A DNA stretch of 64,000 bases from Gemmatimonadota bacterium (lineage in GTDB: Bacteria > Gemmatimonadota > Gemmatimonadetes > Palauibacterales > Palauibacteraceae): positions 1 to 64,000 of the forward strand of contig JAJDUL010000060.1 of assembly GCA_022826685.1 (NCBI GenBank). The letters run 5' to 3'. Within the stretch, counting starts at the first letter, position 1; each line of letters opens with the position of its first letter. Below are positions 42,278 through 49,842 of this stretch, piece after piece. Position numbers and translations under genes: made by a program. The notes beneath the pieces were generated by a model that saw only the letters and a list, made by a program, of their open reading frames with translations, ran no database searches and was not told the origin of the DNA.

Positions 42278-42919
42278 CTAGGGGGCCAGCGAGCGGGCGC
42301 CCGCGCCGCCCGTGATGGCGATCACGGCATTCTGGTTGCCGTAACCGTCCTCCACATAACGTTCCGCGTGCGGATCCGTGATCCAGGTCTCGCCGTCCAC
42401 GAGGAACATGTACTTGTGCACGCCGGGCGGGAGCTTCACCCGGCCGGTCCACACGCCGGTCCCGTAGGGATCGGCCAGCGCGACCTCCGGCTGCCAGTCG
42501 TTGAAGTCGCCCGCAACGTGGACCGACGCCGCGCCGGGCGCCTCTAGACGGAACTGCACGTAGTGGACTTCTTCACCCACGAGCGCCGTCGCCGCCCCCG
42601 CCGGCTCGGTGTACACGTTCTCCCGCGGCAACAGGAAGAACGTTGCAAGCACTGCGGCAGCAGCGAGTCCCAGCCAAGGCCGGACGCGCACGGAGCGGGG
42701 ATGCACCCACCAGTCCACGAGACTCGGCAAGGGCCGGCGCCTCTCCTGGCGAACCTCGGCCATGACCCTCGACTCGAGTCCGACCGGAGCTCCCTGCACC
42801 CCCGAATCCCGCACGTCCGACAGGAGGGCATCCCACCGCTCGGCTTCCCTGCGAAACTCCCGCGAGAGTTCCGACCGGTCGATTTCTCCATCCAGGTACA
42901 GCTTCAGATCGTCGTTCAT
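42278..42919 (-). CDS. Anti-sigma-like membrane protein with periplasmic CBM48/AMPK glycogen-binding domain
   Basis: A 213-residue bitopic protein. Residues 1-75 are charged and helical (LKLYLDGEIDRSELSREFRR), resembling cytoplasmic anti-sigma segments. A membrane helix follows at about 80-98 (WLGLAAAAVLATFFLL). The rest is an early-set CBM48/AMPK-beta-type glycogen-binding domain: VHYVQFRLEAPGAASVHVAG, DFNDWQ, GVWTGRVKLPPGVHKYMFLV, DGETWITDPHAERY. By topology the sugar-binding domain lies in the periplasm. The ATG overlaps the sigma-factor TGA (ATGA), so the two are translationally coupled as sigma/anti-sigma pairs usually are. It has no zinc-finger HxxxCxxC motif, so sigma binding is inferred from position. 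The CBM is normally found in cytoplasmic glycogen enzymes. Confidence 0.85.
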   Translation of the reverse strand: MNDDLKLYLDGEIDRSELSREFRREAERWDALLSDVRDSGVQGAPVGLESRVMAEVRQERRRPLPSLVDWWVHPRSVRVRPWLGLAAAAVLATFFLLPRENVYTEPAGAATALVGEEVHYVQFRLEAPGAASVHVAGDFNDWQPEVALADPYGTGVWTGRVKLPPGVHKYMFLVDGETWITDPHAERYVEDGYGNQNAVIAITGGAGARSLAP

Positions 42920-43506
42920 CGGTAGTTCTCTAACAGCACCTGTAACTGATCCCGAGCCCGATGGACGCGCATCTTCAACGCGGACACCGAAGCTCCAAGT
43001 CTCTCAGCCATCTCTTCGTACGACCAGCCCTCGACGTGCTTGAGGACGAAAGCTTCACGCTGTTCTTCGCTCAGTGACTGCAAGGCCCGGTATATCTGTT
43101 CCCGTATTTCCGCCCGTTCGGCGCGCGCCTCGGGAAGACCCCGCGTCGCCGTCAGCGGGCCGGCCGCCTCCAGCGATACTTCCCGCCGCGCCCGCCCCTT
43201 CAACTGATCCTTGCACAGGTTGACGGCGATTCGAAACAACCAGCCTCCCACCCGTTCCCGGTCACGGCAGCGGTCGAGGCTCCGAAAGCCGCGAATGAAC
43301 GTGCGCTGCACGATATCCGCGGCGTCGTCCGCGCGCCCGGTCATGCGCTCCGCGTAGCGGTACAGCACGTCCTTGTACCGGCGCACGAGAACCCCGTACG
43401 CCTCGCGATCGCCTTCGATTACGGCGGTCACGACATCCGCGTCGCTCGGTTCATCGTCCGGAACCCGACCCTCCGGCCCGATCCGAAAGATCTTCTCTTC
43501 GTGAAT
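42916..43506 (-). CDS. ECF RNA polymerase sigma factor, apparent ATT start
   Basis: A 196-residue sigma-70 family factor of the ECF type. Region 2 is clear (AYGVLVRRYKDVLYRYAERM, DAADIVQRTFIRGFRSL) and so is region 4 (LSEEQREAFVLKHVEGWSYE, EMAERLGASVSALKMRVHRA). The first in-frame ATG/GTG/TTG, GTG at 43431, gives only 171 residues and cuts into the usual N-terminus. Coding-like sequence continues upstream (PSDADVVTAVIEGDREAY) to an ATT at 43506, preceded by GAGGT 6 bases away; the in-frame stop is at 43531-43533. I therefore place the start at ATT 43506, giving a normal ECF length. It ends in ATGA overlap with the CBM48 anti-sigma-like gene, its probable regulator. Confidence 0.85.
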   Translation of the reverse strand: MHEEKIFRIGPEGRVPDDEPSDADVVTAVIEGDREAYGVLVRRYKDVLYRYAERMTGRADDAADIVQRTFIRGFRSLDRCRDRERVGGWLFRIAVNLCKDQLKGRARREVSLEAAGPLTATRGLPEARAERAEIREQIYRALQSLSEEQREAFVLKHVEGWSYEEMAERLGASVSALKMRVHRARDQLQVLLENYR

Positions 43507-43628
43507 AAGACGACCTCTATGGCTTCGCGGTCACTCGACCCGCCATCGGCCCGCAACCCTTTTCGTTCGTGATCAGGATCGGCAGTTCCAACTTAGCGGA
43601 ACGGTGATCCCCCAACTACCTTTGAGGC

Positions 43629-44744
43629 GTGAACGCCGGGAACGCTGCCACCCACGCGCCGGACCTTTCCGATCTCCGCACTCCGGCGCTTGTCCTCGAT
43701 CTCGATGTCCTGGAGAACAACCTCCGGGTCATGCAGGAACGCACGGACGCCCTCGGCGTTCGGCTTCGCCCCCACGTGAAGACGCACAAATGCGTGGAGA
43801 TCGCCGAACTACAGCGATCGCGCGGCGCGTCGGGCATCGCCGTTTCCACGCTCGCGGAGGCCCGGATCTTCGCGGAGGCGGGCTTCGACGACATCCTGTG
43901 GGCCTTTCCCCTCAATCTCTCACGGATCGGCGAGGCGGCCGCCCTCTCCCGGCGCATCGAACTCGGCGTGACGGTGGACTCCCTCACGGCCGTCGAGGCG
44001 CTCGAAGCCGCGGGCGTTTCCTTCCCGGTGTGGCTCGAAATCGACTGTGGCTACGGGCGCTCCGGCGTCCCGCACGGCAGCGGCCGGGTCGTCGAGATCG
44101 CGAGGCGGATCTCACGCGCGGGCCGGCTCTCGCTGCGCGGCTGCCTCACCCACGCCGGCCACACCTACCATGCGGATTCGCCCGCCGCCATCGCCGCGCT
44201 GGCGGAGGAGGAGCGGCGGGTGATGGTCGAGGTAGGACGCGCGCTCCGCGCGGCGGGGCTCGAACCGGGGGTGCTCTCGCTCGGTTCGACCCCCGGGATG
44301 AGCCGGGTCGAGACGCTGGAGGGGGTCGACGAAGCCCGGCCGGGAAACTACGCGCTCTACGACTACACCCAGACGCGGCTGGGGTCGTGCGCGGTGAGCG
44401 ACTGCGCGGTCACGGTGCTCGCGACGGTCGTCTCCGCGCGCCAAGGATCCGACGGGGCGATCGCGGACTGCGGCGCGCTCGCCCTGTCCAAGGATGTAGG
44501 GCCGGACGACCCGCCTCACTACGGCCGCCTCTTCCGCGACACGTCCGGACGGGAGCTGAGCGAGCATCGCGTGAGCTCCGTGAGCCAGGAACACGGGCGC
44601 CTGTCCGGGCGGTTCGCCGTCGGCGAGAAGGTCCGCGTCCTTCCGAATCACGCCTGCCTCACGGTCGCGCACTTCGATCGCTTCGAGGTCGTGCGGGGGC
44701 GGCGCGTGGTGGACCGGTGGAAGATCCGGCGCGCGCGCGACTGA
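43629..44744 (+). CDS. D-threonine aldolase/D-serine dehydratase-type PLP enzyme
   Basis: A 371-residue fold-type III PLP enzyme of the alanine-racemase-N/DSD1 group. The PLP lysine is about residue 51 in RPHVKTHKC after LRTPALVLDLDVLENN. Other motifs are GIAVSTLAEARIFAEAGFDD, EIDCGYGRSGV, and the C-terminal domain with SVSQEHGRLSG and PNHACLTV, whose His-x-Cys binds the divalent metal in this family. Such enzymes cleave D-threonine/D-3-hydroxyamino acids or dehydrate D-serine. The start GTG at 43629 has TTGAGG a few bases upstream. Divergent from the ECF sigma factor. Substrate not assignable from sequence. Confidence 0.88.
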   Translation: MNAGNAATHAPDLSDLRTPALVLDLDVLENNLRVMQERTDALGVRLRPHVKTHKCVEIAELQRSRGASGIAVSTLAEARIFAEAGFDDILWAFPLNLSRIGEAAALSRRIELGVTVDSLTAVEALEAAGVSFPVWLEIDCGYGRSGVPHGSGRVVEIARRISRAGRLSLRGCLTHAGHTYHADSPAAIAALAEEERRVMVEVGRALRAAGLEPGVLSLGSTPGMSRVETLEGVDEARPGNYALYDYTQTRLGSCAVSDCAVTVLATVVSARQGSDGAIADCGALALSKDVGPDDPPHYGRLFRDTSGRELSEHRVSSVSQEHGRLSGRFAVGEKVRVLPNHACLTVAHFDRFEVVRGRRVVDRWKIRRARD

Positions 44745-44780
44745 ACGCGACTGAACCGGCGGCGCGATCCCGCGCCGGCG

Positions 44781-45821
44781 TCAGGGCGCTCTGTCGAGGG
44801 CGATGAGCTGCGCGAGGATGGAGACGGCGATCTGCGCGGGTGAGCGGGCGCCGATCCGCAGTCCGACCGGACCGTGGACGCGGTCGCATGCCGCCTCGTC
44901 CAGCCCGCGCGCGAGGAGCGCGGCTCGACGTTGCTGCTGCGTCCGGCGTCCACCGAGGAGGCCGATGTAGCCGCAGCGGGAGGCGAGCGCCGTCTTGAGC
45001 GCGGGCTCATCCAGCTTCTCGTCGTGCGTGAGGATGACGACGCTCGTTCGGGGGTCGAGATCGAGCGCGGCCATTGCCTCGTCCGGCCAGCGCGCATCGA
45101 GCGACGCGGCATCCGGAAACCGCTCCGGCCGCAGGAAGGCCTCGCGCGGATCCACGACCACGACCTCGAAGCCGGTTCGGTGCGCCATGGCGCACAGCGC
45201 ATGCCCGATCGGGGTCGCCCCCACGATGACGAGCCGCGGGGGAGGGGCGAAGGACTCGACGAAGACGAGGCTGTCCGGATCGTCCCGCACGAGTTCGACG
45301 ACCCGGGCGTCCGACCGGCCGAGCCAATCGTCGACGCGGGAGCGGGCCGCCCGGTCGAGTTCGGCGGACCCGAGCGTTCCCAGCGACCGGTCCGGTTCGA
45401 GGAGGAGTTGCCGCGAGCGCGTGGGCGGCGCCGCGCCGGTGAGGAGGACGCCCGGGGCGCCGGCCTCCTGGAGCTGCCAGAGGCGATGCCAGACGGGGTC
45501 GCCGGGATCGTAGTGGTCGAGGAGGACGTCGATCTCCCCGCCGCAGGAGAGGCCCACACCCGCGGCCATCTCGTCCGTGATCCCGTACGTGACGGAGGCC
45601 GGCGCGCCGCCGCCCAGCAGCGCGGAGAGCCGTTCGTGCAGGTCGCCCTCGACGCACCCGCTCGAGATCGAGCCGCTCAGCTCCCCGGTGGCCGAGATCG
45701 CGAACCGCGCGCCCGGCGGCAGCGGGGCCGAACGGCGCACGGCGATGAGCGTCGCCACGGCGATGGGATCGCCCTGCTCCGCCCAACGCGCGATGTCCTC
45801 GCGCACGGCCCGGAGACTCAT
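44781..45821 (-). CDS. XdhC/CoxI family protein
   Basis: A 346-residue member of the XdhC/CoxI family, which delivers and sulfurates molybdenum cofactor for xanthine dehydrogenase-type enzymes. The N-terminal XdhC domain shows VATLIAVRRSAPLPPGARFA, SGSISSGCVEGDL with the conserved cysteine, and GVGLSCGGEIDVLLD. The C-terminal Rossmann-like domain has LVIVGATPIGHALCAMAHR, VVVVDPREAFL and CGYIGLLGGRRT. No molybdenum hydroxylase subunits are in the window; the nearest cofactor gene is moeA. It lies 16 bases downstream of etfA on the same strand. ATG at 45821 is chosen because it precedes the conserved N-terminus. Confidence 0.9.
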   Translation of the reverse strand: MSLRAVREDIARWAEQGDPIAVATLIAVRRSAPLPPGARFAISATGELSGSISSGCVEGDLHERLSALLGGGAPASVTYGITDEMAAGVGLSCGGEIDVLLDHYDPGDPVWHRLWQLQEAGAPGVLLTGAAPPTRSRQLLLEPDRSLGTLGSAELDRAARSRVDDWLGRSDARVVELVRDDPDSLVFVESFAPPPRLVIVGATPIGHALCAMAHRTGFEVVVVDPREAFLRPERFPDAASLDARWPDEAMAALDLDPRTSVVILTHDEKLDEPALKTALASRCGYIGLLGGRRTQQQRRAALLARGLDEAACDRVHGPVGLRIGARSPAQIAVSILAQLIALDRAP

Positions 45822-45837
45822 GCCGGCCGATCCGGAC

Positions 45838-46821
45838 TCAACTGCCCTGGCGGGCTTCGCGAACCGCCTCGGTGAGCGCGGGCAGCACCTCGAACACGTC
45901 CCCCACGAGACCGTAGTCCGCGACCCCGAAGATCGGCGCATCCGCATCGCGGTTGATCGCCACGATGACCTTGGCCGTGCGCATCCCGGCCAGGTGCTGG
46001 ATCGCGCCGCTGATCCCGACCGCGAAGTACAGGTTGGGCGACACGGTCTTGCCGGTCTGGCCCACCTGTTCGCCATGCGGCCGCCAGCCCGCATCCACCA
46101 CCGCCCGGCTCGCGCCGAGCGCCGCCTCGTCGCCGAGCGCTTCCACGAGCCCCTCGAGCAGCGGCCAGTGCTCCGGCCCCTGCATCCCGCGGCCGCCCGA
46201 GACGATCGTCGTCGCCTCGCTCACATCGAGCCGGTCGCGATCCCCCTGCTCCAGGGCGGTCGTCCGCACCCGGCCCTCGAGACCCTCGAGATCCAGGCTC
46301 GACATCTGCCCCGCCGTGCTCTCCTCGACCGGCGCGAAGACGTTGGCCCGGATCGTCATCACGGCCGGACCCGGGGTGAAGCGCAGGGTCGCGATCGCCT
46401 TCCCTGCGTACATGGGCCGACGGACGACGATGGCGCCGTCCTCCCGCCGGCATTCGATGACTTCCGAGGCCACGCTCCGCCCGAGCCGCGCACCGACGCG
46501 GGGAGCGATGTCCCTCCCCTGAGCGGTCGCCGCGAAGATCACGGCGTCGTAGTCCCCGGCCTCGACGAGCCGGGCGATGGCCGCCGCGGCGATGTCCGGC
46601 TGGCTCAGCGCGAGAGTCTCGGACTCGCCGACCCAGGTGCGGTCGGCGCCGAAGCCGGCGAGTTGCGCGGCCGCCTCCTCAGTACCGGGGGGACCGAGCG
46701 CGACGACGTGGGTCTCTCCTCCCGCGTCGGCGGCGATCCGCCGCGCGAGCCCGACCGCCTCCCGCGAGGCCCGGCTCACCGTTCCCTCGCGGATCTCGGC
46801 GTACGCCAGCGCCCCGGACAT
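45838..46821 (-). CDS. etfA: Electron transfer flavoprotein subunit alpha
   Basis: EtfA (327 residues) carries the FAD and passes electrons from acyl-CoA dehydrogenases and related flavoenzymes to the quinone pool. The C-terminal FAD domain shows VSGGRGMQGPEHWPLLEGLV, GASRAVVDAGWRPHGEQVGQ, TGKTVSPNLYFAVGISGAIQ, HLAGM and NRDADAPIFGVADYGLVGDV, the family signature. The N-terminal domain has the ETF fold (ATAQGRDIAPRVGARLG). Its ATG overlaps the etfB stop by one base (TGATG), so the two subunits are translationally coupled. The XdhC-like gene follows. Confidence 0.95.
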   Translation of the reverse strand: MSGALAYAEIREGTVSRASREAVGLARRIAADAGGETHVVALGPPGTEEAAAQLAGFGADRTWVGESETLALSQPDIAAAAIARLVEAGDYDAVIFAATAQGRDIAPRVGARLGRSVASEVIECRREDGAIVVRRPMYAGKAIATLRFTPGPAVMTIRANVFAPVEESTAGQMSSLDLEGLEGRVRTTALEQGDRDRLDVSEATTIVSGGRGMQGPEHWPLLEGLVEALGDEAALGASRAVVDAGWRPHGEQVGQTGKTVSPNLYFAVGISGAIQHLAGMRTAKVIVAINRDADAPIFGVADYGLVGDVFEVLPALTEAVREARQGS

Positions 46822-47570
46822 CAGAGCACCCCCGCTTCGTCGCGCAACGCCCTCACCAGCTCCGGCACGGCGTCCACACCCTCTCCGACGATCCGGCCCG
46901 CGGCCGGCGCCGGCGGTTCGTCGAGGCGGAGGAATTCCATGGTCGGCACGTCGAGGGTCACCTCCCGTTCCTCGAGAGGCTTCCGCTTCGCCGCCATGAT
47001 TCCCTTGAGGCTCGGATACCGCGGCTCGTTGAGCCCCTTCTGCGTCGACACGACGGCCGGCAGCGAGAACTCGACGACCTCGTGGCCGCCTTCGACCTCG
47101 CGGCGGGCCGTCGCATCCCTTCCGGAGATCTCGAGGCCGACGACGACGGTCGCGCAGGGAAGGCCCAGAAACTCGGCCACCATCTGCGGGACCTGCATGT
47201 TGTCGTCATCGATCGCCTGCTTCCCGAACAGCACGAGGTCGACTTCGCGGCCTCGAATCTCGTCGGCGAGCGCCCGCGCGACGGAAAGCGCGTCGTGCGA
47301 GCCCGCGCACACGAGCAGGATGCCCTCATCCGCCCCCATCGCGAGCGCCTGGCGGATCGATTCGGCGGTCTCCGGGGGGCCGAGCGCGACGACCGTCACC
47401 TTCCCCTCCCCCGCCTCTTCCTTGCGCCGGATCGCATCCTCGAGCGCGAACTCGTCGTAGGGGTTCACGACATACTTGACGCCGGCCGGGTCCAGTCCCG
47501 CGCCGTCGGGGGTCACTCTCACCCGCGTGGCCGAGTCCGGCACGCGCTTCATGCAGACGATCGTATTCAT
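46821..47570 (-). CDS. etfB: Electron transfer flavoprotein subunit beta
   Basis: EtfB (249 residues) forms the heterodimer with EtfA and holds AMP. Signatures are VCMKRVPDSATRVRV, VNPYDEFALEDAIR, GPPETAESIRQALAMGADEG, and LFGKQAIDDDNMQVPQMVAE. The segment GLNEPRYPSLKGIMAAKRKP is the conserved recognition loop for partner dehydrogenases. First gene of the etfB-etfA pair; the stop overlaps the etfA start. An unknown acidic gene lies 22 bases downstream on the + coordinate side, transcribed in the same direction and so upstream of etfB. Confidence 0.95.
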   Translation of the reverse strand: MNTIVCMKRVPDSATRVRVTPDGAGLDPAGVKYVVNPYDEFALEDAIRRKEEAGEGKVTVVALGPPETAESIRQALAMGADEGILLVCAGSHDALSVARALADEIRGREVDLVLFGKQAIDDDNMQVPQMVAEFLGLPCATVVVGLEISGRDATARREVEGGHEVVEFSLPAVVSTQKGLNEPRYPSLKGIMAAKRKPLEEREVTLDVPTMEFLRLDEPPAPAAGRIVGEGVDAVPELVRALRDEAGVL

Positions 47571-47592
47571 CCGTCTTTTCTTCGAATGGAAT

Positions 47593-48141
47593 TCAGGCGT
47601 TCTGGTAGGTCTCGATCTCGTCGGAAGTCAGTGCGCACACGCGAAACGCGATGAGGTCGATGAGGGCGTCGGTCACGTTCTTCTGGCGGAGGTTCCGCGC
47701 CCTCGCGTCCTCCGCGACGGGTCGCGCCTCGCGCAGGGTCACGAGCCGGGCGGCCAGCCAGTCAAGAAAATCGTGGACGACGTCGCGGTGCTCGCGGTCT
47801 CGATCCGGCTCCCCGTTCGGAGCCTTCGGAAGGAACGCGTCGATGAGCGCGAGCAGCCCGGGAAAGATCATCTCCGTGAGTTCCTCATCTCCGATGAGTT
47901 CCTCCTGGGTGATCTCCTCCCAACTCATCTCGTTCCAGTAGAGCTCGCACGCTTCCTCGAAGAGGTGGCGCCGCACTTCGGGAGGCGCCTTCCTGAGGAC
48001 GATGTCGCCGGGCGAGAGCCTCCGCCCCACGACCTTTTTCATGCCGCGGATGCGTTCCTGGATGAGGGTTCGGCCGGCCAGAGCGTGGGCTCGATCGGGC
48101 GTTTCGGCGGCGGCGGGCCGGGCTTGCGTTTCGTTGTTCAC
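47593..48141 (-). CDS. Unknown acidic protein upstream of etfBA
   Basis: A 182-residue protein from GTG 48141; an in-frame GTG/ATG further up (48189) or the ATG of MKKVVGRRLSPGD would give longer or shorter forms. The conserved-looking core is APPEVRRHLFEEACELYWNE, MSWEEITQEELIGDEELTEM, IFPGLLALIDAFLP, then a helical C-terminus (DVVHDFLDWLAARLVTLREA, KNVTDALIDLIAFRV). It is acidic, soluble and without a signal peptide. I do not recognise a family. It stops 22 bases before etfB and probably shares its transcript. Confidence 0.65.
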   Translation of the reverse strand: MNNETQARPAAAETPDRAHALAGRTLIQERIRGMKKVVGRRLSPGDIVLRKAPPEVRRHLFEEACELYWNEMSWEEITQEELIGDEELTEMIFPGLLALIDAFLPKAPNGEPDRDREHRDVVHDFLDWLAARLVTLREARPVAEDARARNLRQKNVTDALIDLIAFRVCALTSDEIETYQNA

Positions 48142-48242
48142 GGAGCCGAAGATGCGACGGCCACGGTGAAGGAACAAGCGCCGGGGCAAACGCCGCCCGG
48201 AGCCGGTGCAACGGCCGGCATCGAGGGCGTGTTACCCAAGCG

Positions 48243-48902
48243 ATGGGGATGCCTTTGGCGGAGGAAACGCGAACGCGTAACGGATCGCCGGGCGACGCGA
48301 CCGGCCCCGGCTCCGGACCTGTGGAGCCGCCGGATCCCGGCGCGGACGAGCCCGGCCTCGTGGAGGCCGTGCAGGCCGGCGATTCGCGGGCGTTCTCCCT
48401 GTTCGTGACGAGATACACGGACCCGGCCTACGCGGTGGCGCTGTCGATTCTGCGCCACGAGCAGGACGCGGAAGACGCGGTGCAGGCCGCGTTCATTCGC
48501 GCCCTGGAGCGGATCGGGCAGTTGCGGCCGGGAAGCCGCTTCGGTCCGTGGTTCTATCGCGTGCTGAGGAGCACGTGCCTGAACCTCCGGCGGCGTGAGC
48601 TTCTGCGGACCCATTCGGAGCTGACGGACACGGCGGCGTCGCGGGACGATCCGCATCGCGAATTCGAGCGGAGGCACGCCCGGAAACAGGTGCTCGACGC
48701 GCTTGGGCAGCTGCCGGAACGACAGAGAACAGCAGTCATGATGTACGACCTTGAGGGGTACGATCACGCGGAGATCGCAAAGATTCTCGGGATCGCGGTC
48801 GGAACTTCGAGGGCGAACCTTCATCACGGCAGGCACGCGCTGCGCCGGCTTCTCGGCGAAGCGTCCGCCTCCGGCGCCGGAGGAGCAGATGAGGACGAAT
48901 AG
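48243..48902 (+). CDS. RNA polymerase sigma factor, ECF-like, with long N-terminal extension
   Basis: A 219-residue sigma-70 family protein. After a low-complexity Gly/Pro/Glu N-terminus of about 37 residues, region 2 appears (GDSRAFSLFVTRYTDPAYAV, DAEDAVQAAFIRALERI), then region 4 (LGQLPERQRTAVMMYDLEGY, DHAEIAKILGIAVGTSRANL). It would direct polymerase to the promoters of its regulon. The next gene, a short membrane protein overlapping its end by 14 bases, is the probable anti-sigma factor. Downstream lie a CpxP/Spy-like gene and a tripartite exporter, which suggests an envelope-stress role. Start ATG at 48243 or 48249. Confidence 0.9.
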   Translation: MGMPLAEETRTRNGSPGDATGPGSGPVEPPDPGADEPGLVEAVQAGDSRAFSLFVTRYTDPAYAVALSILRHEQDAEDAVQAAFIRALERIGQLRPGSRFGPWFYRVLRSTCLNLRRRELLRTHSELTDTAASRDDPHREFERRHARKQVLDALGQLPERQRTAVMMYDLEGYDHAEIAKILGIAVGTSRANLHHGRHALRRLLGEASASGAGGADEDE

Positions 48903-49299
48903 GCGAGATCAGAGTCGGGACGGCGGGCGCGGGCCCGCGTGGGCCGAGTATCTCGAGCCCCTGCGGCCCGATGACGTCACGCGGCGCCGCCTGCGCCGGA
49001 GCGTGATGGCCGCGGCGGAGGCGCTGTTCGAGCGGCGACCCCTCTCCTGGCTCGACGTGACCGCAAGCTGGTCCGCGGCGCTCGCGCCGCTGGCCGCGGG
49101 CCTGCTCGTCGCGGCCGGCGTTCTGTTGTACCGCATCTCCCTGCCGGATGCGCCCGAGTTCGCCGCAGGCGTGGATTCGGAGCCGGTCGGGCTGGTGCGC
49201 TCGCTGGCGCCGGACGCCGAAGCCCCGCCCGCGCTGCTCATCGACCTGGCCGAGCCGAGCCGCGACGCGGTGCTGACGGCCGCACTCATCAATCCGTAA
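48889..49299 (+). CDS. Probable anti-sigma membrane protein
   Basis: A 136-residue protein whose ATG lies inside the sigma-factor gene (14-base overlap) with AGGAG 3 bases upstream. A cytoplasmic N-terminus of about 60 residues (EYLEPLRPDDVTRRRLRRSV, MAAAEALFERRPLSWLDV) precedes one membrane helix (SAALAPLAAGLLVAAGVLLY, about 65-85) and a short periplasmic tail with acidic and Leu/Ala residues. Overlap with the sigma gene and one-helix topology are typical of anti-sigma factors. No zinc-binding motif or known family is visible, so the role is inferred from position. Confidence 0.65.
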   Translation: MRTNRRDQSRDGGRGPAWAEYLEPLRPDDVTRRRLRRSVMAAAEALFERRPLSWLDVTASWSAALAPLAAGLLVAAGVLLYRISLPDAPEFAAGVDSEPVGLVRSLAPDAEAPPALLIDLAEPSRDAVLTAALINP

Positions 49300-49330
49300 C
49301 TTGCTGAAACGCGACACGAACCGGGTGCGT

Positions 49331-49798
49331 ATGGACACTTCAAGATTCCGGGCGACGCTGCTCCTGACGCTCGTCTTCGCGACGGGCGCCGCGGTCGGCG
49401 TCGCGGCGGACCGCCTCGATATGTTCGCCGGCGCGGACGAGGCAGAGCCGGCGGCGGAGACCGTCTCTCCGGACACGCGTGAGCGCGATGACCGATCGCG
49501 GGGGCGGCAGACCACGATCGAGCAGTTCGCCGATGAACTGGGCCTTACGGCCGAGCAGCGGTCTCGGATTGAAGGTTTCCTCGACCACTACCGCGACGAG
49601 GCGCGCGCGTTGCGCGAGGCGGTTCAGCCGCAATACCGGGCGCTGCTGGACTCGGTCCGGACTCAGATCGAGTCGGTGCTGACGGAGGAGCAGGGTGAGG
49701 ACTACCGGGAGTTGCTGCGGCAGCAATACGGGAACGGGCGCGAGCGCGGCGGGGAACGGGGATCCCAGGGGCGTGAGGACCCGCAGCGAAACAACTGA
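49331..49798 (+). CDS. Periplasmic CpxP/Spy-like protein
   Basis: A 155-residue protein with an N-terminal signal or anchor (ATLLLTLVFATGAAVGVAA) and a helical domain of the CpxP/Spy/heavy-metal-resistance type: FADELGLTAEQRSRIEGFLD, HYRDEARALREAVQPQYRAL, LDSVRTQIESVLTEEQ. These helices form cradle-like chaperones that bind unfolded periplasmic proteins or metals. The tail is rich in Arg, Gly, Glu and Gln. Start ATG at 49331 is preferred over TTG at 49301. It lies between the sigma/regulator pair and the TolC-type exporter, which fits an envelope-stress unit. Confidence 0.75.
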   Translation: MDTSRFRATLLLTLVFATGAAVGVAADRLDMFAGADEAEPAAETVSPDTRERDDRSRGRQTTIEQFADELGLTAEQRSRIEGFLDHYRDEARALREAVQPQYRALLDSVRTQIESVLTEEQGEDYRELLRQQYGNGRERGGERGSQGREDPQRNN

Positions 49799-49842
49799 CA
49801 ACCGAGAGACGTCAAGTCAGCCCCTCAGGGGGCGAGGAAACG

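Noticed and set aside
43563-43589. Autoregulatory ECF promoter (GGAAC at 43585-43589, - strand)
   Set aside because: The -35-like element is present, but no matching -10 element occurs at proper spacing.
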